Source: Dyella ginsengisoli LA-4 (GTDB taxonomy: Bacteria > Pseudomonadota > Gammaproteobacteria > Xanthomonadales > Rhodanobacteraceae). Taken from it: a DNA stretch of 64,000 bases. The position numbers and the translations under genes are program-made. Below are positions 50,664 to 58,500 of this stretch, piece by piece (the first letter of the stretch is position 1; each line of letters begins with the position of its first letter). Below the pieces are notes generated by a model. It saw only the letters and a program-made list of their open reading frames with translations. It searched no databases and was not told the DNA's origin. Location: positions 124,001-188,000 of the forward strand of contig NZ_AMSF01000015.1 in the NCBI RefSeq assembly GCF_000334915.1. The letters are read 5' to 3'.

Positions 50664-51023
50664 ATGAAAAGCTCCCATCCGCCACCGCCGGTCGAACTGG
50701 ACATCGATGCCATGCGCGAGAACGCCGACCAGGCGGCCTCGTTGCTGAAGGTGCTGGCCAACGGGCAGCGGCTGCGCATCCTCTGCCTGCTGCTGGGCGG
50801 GGAGCGCTCGGTCAGCGACCTGCATGCGTCGATGACGTTGAGTCAGTCGGCGCTGTCCCAGCATCTCGCCCGGCTCCGGCAGGACGGCCTGGTCACGACC
50901 CGACGCGAGGCGCAGACCATCTACTACGCCCTGAGCCCTGGTCCGGCGCTGCAGGTGATCGAAGCGCTGCACGGCATCTACTGCGCACCGGCCGCGAGAG
51001 ACGATTGCGCGGCAATCGGTTAA
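50664..51023 (+). CDS. Persulfide-responsive ArsR-family repressor (SqrR/BigR type)
   Basis: 119-residue winged-helix repressor. The helix with KVLANGQRLRILCLLLGGERSV and recognition segment LSQSALSQHLARLRQDGLV are typical. From the ATG at 50664 the two sensing cysteines fall at C41 and C107, the same numbering as in Rhodobacter SqrR, where they form a polysulfide bridge that releases DNA; a third cysteine is at 115. An upstream ATG (50607) is possible but starts inside the operator region. It is divergent from the SQR operon, which it probably represses until sulfide or persulfide rises. Confidence 0.87.
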   Translation: MKSSHPPPPVELDIDAMRENADQAASLLKVLANGQRLRILCLLLGGERSVSDLHASMTLSQSALSQHLARLRQDGLVTTRREAQTIYYALSPGPALQVIEALHGIYCAPAARDDCAAIG

Positions 51024-51085
51024 CCTGCCATGACACCGCAAGCACCTGTTGCACCTTCTGCCTTGGACAGGGAAAGAGCATCCGC

Positions 51086-51844
51086 ATGGATACCAGCAGC
51101 GTTCTCGACCTGAACCAGCTCCGCCGCAGTTGCGCCTCGTGTGCGTTGCACGAGCTCTGCCTTCCGGCCGGCATCGACGGCGAGGACCTCAAGCGGCTCG
51201 ACGCCACCATCCGCGACAAACGCACCCTGGATCGCGGCGAAGCACTGTTCCGACAGGGCGGCCAGTTCCATGCGCTGTACGTGGTCCGCTCCGGCTCGCT
51301 GCGCACCTTCGTCGAGGATGCATCCGGCAACTCCCAGGTGCTGGGCTTCCATCTGCCCGGAGAACTGGTCGGCGTGGACGCCCTGGCCAACGACCACCAC
51401 GCCAGCCAGGCCGAGGCGCTGGAACGCTCGAGCATCTGCGAACTGCCCTACGAGCACCTCAACCATCTGCTGGCCCAGATGCCCTCGCTGCAGCGGCAGC
51501 TGATGCGCGTGGTCAGTCGCGAGGTTGCCGCCGAGCACCAGCACATGGTGGTGATGGGTCGCCAGCCGGCGCAGGAGCGCATGGCGATCTTCCTGCGCAG
51601 CCTGTCCGACCGCTTTGCCCGCCTGCACCGCGACGGCAGCACCCTGAACCTGTCGATGTCGCGCTATGACATCGCCAGCTATCTCGGGCTGGCGGTGGAA
51701 ACGGTCAGCCGGCTGTTCACGCGGATGGAGGAAGCCGGCATCCTCGAGGTAAGCCGCAAGGCGGTCACCATCCTGCGCCCGGACCTGCTCGAAGCCATGT
51801 GCAGCAGCCCGCGCACCGGCAGCAAGAAAGGCGGCGCTCTCTGA
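51086..51844 (+). CDS. fnr: Oxygen-sensing transcription factor FNR/Anr
   Basis: 252-residue Crp/Fnr regulator. The [4Fe-4S] ligands are visible: C16, C19 and C25 (CASCALHELC, spacing C-x2-C-x5-C) plus C118 (SSICELP), matching C20/23/29/122 of E. coli FNR. The cyclic-nucleotide-like barrel is residues 40-140, a dimer helix follows, and the DNA helix reads VETVSRLFTRMEE, with the E-x2-S-R contacts that recognise TTGAT. The ATG at 51086 gives the family N terminus. It is encoded 62 bp after the SqrR-type gene. Exact FNR boxes in the window lie upstream of usp1, usp2 and the next gene. Confidence 0.93.
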   Translation: MDTSSVLDLNQLRRSCASCALHELCLPAGIDGEDLKRLDATIRDKRTLDRGEALFRQGGQFHALYVVRSGSLRTFVEDASGNSQVLGFHLPGELVGVDALANDHHASQAEALERSSICELPYEHLNHLLAQMPSLQRQLMRVVSREVAAEHQHMVVMGRQPAQERMAIFLRSLSDRFARLHRDGSTLNLSMSRYDIASYLGLAVETVSRLFTRMEEAGILEVSRKAVTILRPDLLEAMCSSPRTGSKKGGAL

Positions 51845-51860
51845 GGCGTCGCCCGTGGCC

Positions 51861-51874
51861 TTGACCGACGTCAA
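51861..51874. promoter_or_regulatory. FNR/Anr box upstream of the GNAT gene
   Basis: TTGAC-CGAC-GTCAA is a perfect dyad matching TTGAY-N4-RTCAA. TAGGAT (51897-51902) is spaced so that the box is centred at -41.5 from a start near 51909, the class II FNR geometry. Confidence 0.7.
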
Positions 51875-51930
51875 TCCGGTTGCGCGCGCGGCCGCCTAGG
51901 ATGCATGGGCACCCTTGCCGGAAGCCCGCC

Positions 51931-52497
51931 ATGAACGCCCAGCCCCCTGCTCCGCTCGACCCGCAACTGCCGCCCGAAGCGCTCGAAGGCACGCACTGGA
52001 TCGACACCCTGCGCGATGGCACCCGCGTGCTGATCCGCCCCCTCCGCGCGGAAGACCGCGAGCGCGAGGAAGCCTTCATCGAACGCCTGTCCGGAGAATC
52101 CCGGCGCTACCGGTTCCTCTGCGATTTCAAGGAAGTCAGTCCGGCGCTGCTGCAGCAACTGATGGACGTGCATTATCCCGAGCAGATGGCCTTTGTCGCG
52201 CTGGCCCACGACAACGGCGAGCTGCGCGAGGTCGGGGTCAGCCGCTACAGCGCCACCGGCGACGGCAGCCGCTGCGAATGCGCGGTGACAGTCGCCGACG
52301 ACTGGCGGCATCGCGGTCTCGGCGTGGTGCTGATGCAGCACCTGATCCACGTGGCACGCCGCAACGGCTTCAAGCAGATGTTCTCGATCGACTCGGCCGA
52401 GAACGAGGCCATGCGCGAGCTGGCTCACCACCTGGGTTTCCAGCGCCACCTCGATCCGGACGACGCGGCCCAGGTGATCCATACCCTGGCATTGTGA
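51931..52497 (+). CDS. GNAT-family N-acetyltransferase
   Basis: 188-residue acetyltransferase with a full GNAT fold: DGTRVLIRPLRAEDREREEAFIERLS at the start, and the acetyl-CoA loop VADDWRHRGLGVVLMQHLIHVARRNG (Q/R-x-x-G-x-G/A type). It resembles the stand-alone GNAT relatives of protein acetyltransferase Pat. The ATG at 51931 follows GCCCGCC without a strong ribosome site; a longer frame reads back through the promoter. The perfect FNR box upstream suggests induction at low oxygen. Substrate unknown. Confidence 0.82.
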   Translation: MNAQPPAPLDPQLPPEALEGTHWIDTLRDGTRVLIRPLRAEDREREEAFIERLSGESRRYRFLCDFKEVSPALLQQLMDVHYPEQMAFVALAHDNGELREVGVSRYSATGDGSRCECAVTVADDWRHRGLGVVLMQHLIHVARRNGFKQMFSIDSAENEAMRELAHHLGFQRHLDPDDAAQVIHTLAL

Positions 52498-52514
52498 TCA
52501 CCCCGTGCCGGCGG

Positions 52515-52569
52515 CCCGCATCGTCGCGCCCTCGCGCTGCCCGCCCCCGGGCAAAGCGCGCGATGCGGG
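52515..52569. other. Imperfect hairpin between convergent genes
   Basis: CCCGCATCG (52515-52523) with CGATGCGGG (52561-52569), extended inward by CGCGC/GCGCG. No T run follows on either strand. It lies between the GNAT gene and the convergent LOV-GGDEF-EAL gene and may mark transcript ends. Confidence 0.4.
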
Positions 52570-52605
52570 TCTGCCGTGCATCGCGCTTCCGCTCGCCCGT
52601 CGGGT

Positions 52606-55068
52606 TCAGACCTCGTTTGACGCGGCGGCAACGGTCGGCTGACGTTGCAACCACTCCCCCGCTGCATCGGCGTGCATCGGGCGGCTGATCAGGTAGCCCT
52701 GCAGAGCGTCGCAGCCCAGGATCTTCAACAACCGCGCCTGCTCGGCCGTCTCCACGCCCTCGGCGACCACCCCCATCTGCAGCTGATGCCCCACCGCGAT
52801 CACCGTGCGGGTGATCGCGACGCTGTCGTCGTCGTCGGGGAGATCGCGGATGAAGGACTTGTCGATCTTCAGCCGATCGACCTTGAACTGCCGCAGGTAG
52901 GAAAGGCTCGAGTAGCCGGTGCCGAAATCGTCGAACGCCAGCCGAACCCCCAAGGCCTCGAGCTTCCGGATGGCCTGCAGCGCACGGTCGATGTTTTCCA
53001 TCAGCGAGGACTCGGTCACCTCCAGCTCGAGCTGCTGGGGCTGGAGCCCGTGGCGCTGCAGGGTCTCGGCCACCAGCTCGGCAAAATTGGGGCGCTGCAC
53101 CTGCTGCGCTGCCACGTTGACCGCCAGCACCAGCCCTCCGCCGATGCCCTGATCGATCCAATGGCGCAGTTGCATGCAGGCGCGGTCGAGCACCCACTGT
53201 CCCAGCTCCGGCATCAACCCCATGCCCTCGGCCACGGGAATGAAGCGGTCGGGCATGACCAGACCGAGTTCCGGGCTGTTCCAGCGCAGCAATGCCTCGA
53301 AACCGAGCAGCCGACCGTCCTGCGCGCAGACCTGCGGCTGGTAGTCCAGGTAGAGCTCGTCGGCCTGCATCGCCGAGCGCAGCCGCGCGCCGAGCATGCG
53401 GCGATCTTCCACCCGCAGCATGTCCTCCTGCGCGTAGGCGCAGACCATGTCGCGCCCCAGATGCTTGGCACGGGTCATCGACGCCTCGGCCCGCAGCAGC
53501 AGCTCGGAGAGATCCTCGACCCGCTCCGGATAGCTGGCCACGCCGATGCTCATCGTGACCAGCACCTCGCCGGTGGCGATGGCGATCGGCTGCGCGGCTT
53601 CCTGGCTCAGTGCCGCGGCCAGTTCCATCGAGTCGCCCAGCGCCATGCCGGGCAGCGCGATCACGAACTCGTCGCCGGTGAACCGGGCCACCCGGCCCCG
53701 TTCGCCGACCAGCGCACGCAGACGCCCGGCGATTTCCGCCACGATGCGGTCGCCGACCTCGTGCCCCATCGCCTCGTTGATGGCGTGGAAATGGTCGACG
53801 TCGGCATAGACGAGCGTCATCGGGCGCTGCGCATGCAGGCGCCCGTGCGCCTCCAGCATCGCCTCGATCACCGGGTAACGCGCCAGCCCGGTCGCGGCGT
53901 CGTGGGTGGCGGCATAAGCCAGTCGGGCTTCGGTATCGCGCTGCTCGGTGACGTCGCTCTGGATCCCGATGTAGTGCGTGACCTCGCCCCGGGCATCCCG
54001 CACTGGCGCGATATAGAGCTGGTTCCAGAACAGCGTGCCGTCCTTGCGGACGTTGCGCAGCAGCGTGCTGAATTCCTGGTGGTTGGCCAACGCGTGGCGG
54101 ATGCCTGCACGCTCGGCTTCGTTGTCCTCGTTGCCGTGGAGAAAGCGGCAATTGCGCCCCAGCACTTCCTGTCCGGAGTAGCCGGTGATCCTCTCGAACG
54201 CCCGGTTGATGAAGATCACCGGCATGTCGGGCTGACGGGCGTCGGCGATCACGACACCGTTGCCGGTGGACTGGATGGCGCGCTCCAGCAGATGGCGACG
54301 CGCGTCGGCATGAACCCGGGCACTGATGTCCTGCAGGTGTGCAAGTACGGCGCGCCGTCCGCGGTAGTCCATCTCGCGGTAGATGCCCTCGACCGGCAGG
54401 GAGGAGCCGTCGCCACGACGGTGCTCCCACATCGTCGGCTGCCCATCGAGCAGTTCGCCCGCGGACAGCATGCCGGCGAAACGCTCGCGCTCTCCTGGCG
54501 CGAGCAGCGTCTCGAAGGCACGACCTTCGAGCGAGCCTTGCGCACCACCGTACTGCTTCTGGGCCGCGGCGTTGGCGGCCAGGATGCGTCCCCGGCCCGG
54601 ATCGAACAACACCAGCGGCACCGGCCCCTCGTCGAACAGCAGCCGGTGACTGGCCTCGCTCTCGCGCAGGACCTCGACGAACCGGGTGTGATCGACCGCG
54701 TAACGGATGCTGCGCGCCAGCCGCTCGGCGTCGATCAACCCCTTCACCAGGTAATCGCTGGCGCCGGCCTCCATCGCAGCCATGTCGACCGCCGGGTTGC
54801 CGCGCCCGGTGAGCACGATGAAGGCCCGCGTCAGCCCCTCGCGGTTGACCGTCTCGATCAGGTCCAGCCCGCTGGTCGGGCCGAGCAGGTAATCGACCAG
54901 ATAGACGTCGTGCTCGCCCTCCCTCAGCGCGCTCAGCCCCTCTTCCGGTGTCGCGCACCAGTCGAACTGGTAGCCGCCCGCACTGGCGTCGCGGAGCATG
55001 TCGCGGATGAGGATGAAATCATCCTCGTCGTCATCCACCACCAGCACGCGCAGCGGCGTATGGCTCAT
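52606..55068 (-). CDS. REC-PAS-LOV-GGDEF-EAL c-di-GMP phosphodiesterase
   Basis: 820-residue cytoplasmic protein. The receiver domain is residues 1-125 with the phospho-acceptor D59 (YLVDYLLG). A PAS follows at about 140-255, then a LOV domain at about 265-380: NRAFERITGYSGQEVLGRNCRFLHG with flavin-adduct Cys307, FWNQLYIAPVRD, and HYIGIQSDV. The GGDEF-like domain (about 385-550) has TGDEF in place of GGDEF, so it is probably not a cyclase. The EAL domain (about 565-805) is complete: FEALLRW, AVNVAAQ, LEVTESSLM, AFDDFGTGYSS, LKIDKSFI and VVAEGVET. Blue light and phosphorylation would both feed into c-di-GMP hydrolysis. Its start overlaps the upstream receiver gene by 4 bases. Confidence 0.88.
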   Translation of the reverse strand: MSHTPLRVLVVDDDEDDFILIRDMLRDASAGGYQFDWCATPEEGLSALREGEHDVYLVDYLLGPTSGLDLIETVNREGLTRAFIVLTGRGNPAVDMAAMEAGASDYLVKGLIDAERLARSIRYAVDHTRFVEVLRESEASHRLLFDEGPVPLVLFDPGRGRILAANAAAQKQYGGAQGSLEGRAFETLLAPGERERFAGMLSAGELLDGQPTMWEHRRGDGSSLPVEGIYREMDYRGRRAVLAHLQDISARVHADARRHLLERAIQSTGNGVVIADARQPDMPVIFINRAFERITGYSGQEVLGRNCRFLHGNEDNEAERAGIRHALANHQEFSTLLRNVRKDGTLFWNQLYIAPVRDARGEVTHYIGIQSDVTEQRDTEARLAYAATHDAATGLARYPVIEAMLEAHGRLHAQRPMTLVYADVDHFHAINEAMGHEVGDRIVAEIAGRLRALVGERGRVARFTGDEFVIALPGMALGDSMELAAALSQEAAQPIAIATGEVLVTMSIGVASYPERVEDLSELLLRAEASMTRAKHLGRDMVCAYAQEDMLRVEDRRMLGARLRSAMQADELYLDYQPQVCAQDGRLLGFEALLRWNSPELGLVMPDRFIPVAEGMGLMPELGQWVLDRACMQLRHWIDQGIGGGLVLAVNVAAQQVQRPNFAELVAETLQRHGLQPQQLELEVTESSLMENIDRALQAIRKLEALGVRLAFDDFGTGYSSLSYLRQFKVDRLKIDKSFIRDLPDDDDSVAITRTVIAVGHQLQMGVVAEGVETAEQARLLKILGCDALQGYLISRPMHADAAGEWLQRQPTVAAASNEV

Positions 55069-55523
55069 GCACCCTCCCTCAACCCACTGGACGGCAACTG
55101 GACGACGTCCATCCAGTACCGCTCCAGCGAACGCAGCACCATGATCAGCTCGTCGAAGCGCCGCGGCTTGGTGACGTAGGAATTTGCGCCCAGCTGGTAG
55201 CTGAGGCGGATGTCCAGCTCTGCCTTCGAGGTGGTCAGGATGATCACCGGCAGATGGCGCAGCCGGTCGCTTTCGCGAATCGCCCGCAGCGCTTCACGCC
55301 CGTCCATCCGGGGCATGTTGAGATCCAGCAGTACCAGATCCGGCAATACCTCGTTTGCCGCGACGTCACGCTCGGCCAGACGGGCCAGCAGTTCCACGCC
55401 GTCGGCAACGAAGTCGATCGCCACCTCTACCCCGCTCTCGGCGAAAGCGTCGGACAGCAGCACGCGGTCGTCCGCATCGTCTTCCGCCACCAGTATCGAC
55501 AACGTCCCCTGCAACTGCGTCAT
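55065..55523 (-). CDS. Stand-alone receiver protein, Rcp1-like
   Basis: 152-residue single-domain response regulator. The acidic pocket EDDADD, phospho-acceptor in LLDLNMPRMDG, LTTS and VTKP are intact, and no output domain follows. The C-terminal extension (FDELIMVLRSLERYWMDVVQLP) is typical of the Rcp1 group often paired with PAS/GAF-rich or phytochrome-like kinases. The ATG at 55523 overlaps the kinase stop by 4 bases and has GGAG upstream. It probably shuttles phosphate from the neighbouring kinase, perhaps in competition with the REC domain of the downstream gene. Confidence 0.9.
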   Translation of the reverse strand: MTQLQGTLSILVAEDDADDRVLLSDAFAESGVEVAIDFVADGVELLARLAERDVAANEVLPDLVLLDLNMPRMDGREALRAIRESDRLRHLPVIILTTSKAELDIRLSYQLGANSYVTKPRRFDELIMVLRSLERYWMDVVQLPSSGLREGA

Positions 55524-58500
55524 GAACTCGCTCCTGGCAGATCCCTGTTCGACAGCGGCGCATCCGGCAACTCCCGCGCCGGTCCCGCCGCGCGGGCCGG
55601 CATCACGACGACGAAACGCGCCCCCTGACCACTCGCCCCCTCCGCCCACACCGTCCCGCCATGGCGCTCCACGATACGCCGGACGATGGCCAGCCCGATA
55701 CCGGTACCAGGGTAGACATTGCGCGGGTGCAGTCGCTGGAACGGGGCAAAGATGCGCTCAGCGTAGGACGGATCGAACCCGATTCCGTTGTCCTGCACCG
55801 AGATCTCCCAGCGTTCGGTGGTGATTCCCGCCTCCCCCAGCGGCTGGGCCGATATCGTGACCAGGCACGGGCGGTCCGGTGCGCGGAACTTCAGAGCGTT
55901 CGCCAGCAGATTCTGCAGCAACTGGCGCATCTGCGTGGGATCGGCTTCCAGCTTCGGCAACGGCCCGGTGTCGATCCGCGCTCCGACCTCCTGCACGCGT
56001 GCATCGAGGTCGTCCAGCACCGTGGCCAGTTCGGCGGAGAGGTCCACCGGCACCAGCGCTGCCGGACGCGTCCCCACGCGCGAATAGGCGAGCAGATCGT
56101 CGATCAGCGTCTGCATGCGCGACGCCGCGTCCCCCATACGCTGCAGGTAGTCGCTGGATGAGTCGTCCAGTTGCCCGGCGAGACGGGACTGCAGGCGATC
56201 GGAGAACGCCTGGATCTTGCGCAGCGGCTCCTGCAGGTCATGCGAGGCCACATAGGCGAAATCCTGCAGCTCGCGGTTGCGGATGCGCAGGTCGTCCATC
56301 GCCTTTTCCAGCGCCTGGTCGGCCTGGCGCTTGGCGGTGACGTCGCGAGCGACGGCAAAGATCTGCCCCTCGGGAGACCGACGCGAAGTCCACTCCAGCC
56401 ATACGTCGCTGCCGTCGGAGCGACGCAGGCGGTTGACGAAATGCGACAGCGGCTCGCCACTCTCGTACTGCCAGGTGACCGCGTCTTCGGTGGCCATGCG
56501 GTCCTGGGGATGGACCAGCTCGACCAGCGGCATGGCCAGCAAGGTGGCCTCGTCGTAGCCGAGCAGCCGGCAAAAGGCAGGATTGACCTGCACGAAGTAC
56601 CCGCTGCCGCCGTCGAAAATGCAGAACACCTCCAGCGAAAGTTCGAAGAAGCGCTGGCGGTCGAGCAGCGAGCGGCGCGCTTCCTTGATGTCGCCGATGT
56701 CGCGGAATGCCAGCACCGCACCCGCCAGCCGGCCGCCGATGCGCAGGGGGGTGGCGACGTAGGCCACGTCCAGCCTGTGCCCGTCCCCCAGCGAGAACGA
56801 CGCGTCGTCGTCGCCGGCCAGGTCACGACCGTCCAGGATCCCTCCTACCGCACTCCGGACCTCCGGCGGCAAGGCCTCCGGATACGGCAATCCGTAGGAA
56901 GGCAGATCCAGCAGGCGGGCGGCCGTGCGATTGAGGAAGGTCGGGACGCCGCTGGCGTCGACCGCCAGCAAGCCCTCGCCGACGCTTTCGGCCACCGCCG
57001 AGAGCAGGGCCAGCTGGTTCATCGTGGTCTGCTGCGCACTGCGCAGTTCGCGATGATCCTGGAGCACGGCAAACAGGCCATGGGCCCGCTGCTCGACCAT
57101 GATCGGCAGGGTCACGAGATAGCCGGGAAAGCGGTCCTGGGCTCCCTGCACCTCCACCTGCAGGCGGCCCGCCTCGCCGCTCGCGGCGCTGGCGAGCGCC
57201 GCCTCGATGCGGGGATGCTCGTCCTCGATGAAGAAGCGCGCGAACAGGCGCTGCCGGAGTTCGGCGGGCATCGCCCCCAGCAAGGTCGATGCGGCGGCAT
57301 TCGCCTGGGTGATGCGCCCTTCCGCATCGAGCGCGAACACCGCGTCCGGGTGGTGATCGAACAGGGAGCGGAAGCGCTGCTCGCTCTCGCTGAGCTGCCG
57401 GAAGGCCAGCTCGTGCTCGATCGCGATCGAGGCGAGCGCTGCCAGACCGTCGATAGCGGCCAGTTCCTCCGTACCGGGTTCACGGATCTCGCCGTAGTAC
57501 ACCGCGAAGGTACCCAGCACGCTGCCGTTGCGGGCCAGGATCGGAGTCGACCAGCAGGCCTGCAGGCCGTGCGGCAGTGCAAGCGCCGCGTAGTTCGCCC
57601 ATAGCGGGTCGGTGGCGATGTCACTGACCACGACCCGTTCCCGCCGCCACGCGGCGGTGCCGCAGGATCCCGCCTCCGGCCCGATCGCCGCACCGTCGAT
57701 GGCCTTCATGTATTGCCGCGGGAGGTGCGGAGCCGCGCCATGACGCAGCCGTCCGTCCTCGAGCAGCAAGACGGAGCATAGCGACTCCGGCTGTTGCGCC
57801 TCGCAGGAGCGAACGATGGCCTCCAGCACATCGGGGAGCGAGCGGCCGCTTGCGATCGCCGTCAGCACCTGCCGCTGCGCCGCCTCCAGTTCCTCGATCC
57901 GATGCAACCCGGTGTGGTCGCGCCCGATCGCGTAGATGCACTGCGCACGCTCCGACCAGATGCCCGACCACTGCATGTGCAGCAAACGCCCATCGCGCGT
58001 GAGGTTGCGGTTGCGGAAGTTCGGGTTCGGATGCCCCGCGGCGATATCCGCAGCTGCCTCGAACGTGGCCGCGACATCATCGGGATGGACCAGCCGGGTG
58101 ATCGATTCGCCGACCAGGCTCTCCACCGGATAGCCCCACAGCCGCTCGGCCGCCGCGCTGACCCGCAACAAGCGCCCTTCGCGATCGAGGACGATGATGA
58201 CGTCGGGGGCACTGTCCATCACCAGCTGGGTCGCTTCCATCGCCTGCAGCAGCGCCTCGTGTACGCGCTCCTGCTCGGTGATGTCCTGCACCGCACCGGC
58301 GACGATCGGATCGCCTTCCTTGACCACCAGTTCGGCCAGCGCCCGGATCACCCGCACCTCCCCGTCCGGGCGGATCATCCGGTAGCGCCGGTCGATGCGG
58401 TCGTCCCCGCGCTCGAGGCGCTGCTGGTCGTCCGCGAGCGCCGCCCAGTCCTCCGGATGCACCCGTCGCCGCAATGCCTCGATGCCCTTCTCACCCGGGC

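Noticed and set aside
57400-57850. A phytochrome-type GAF domain in the giant kinase
   Set aside because: The GAF is of the general type (ACWSTPIL) and lacks a PHY domain and a convincing bilin-binding cysteine context, despite the Rcp1-like partner.
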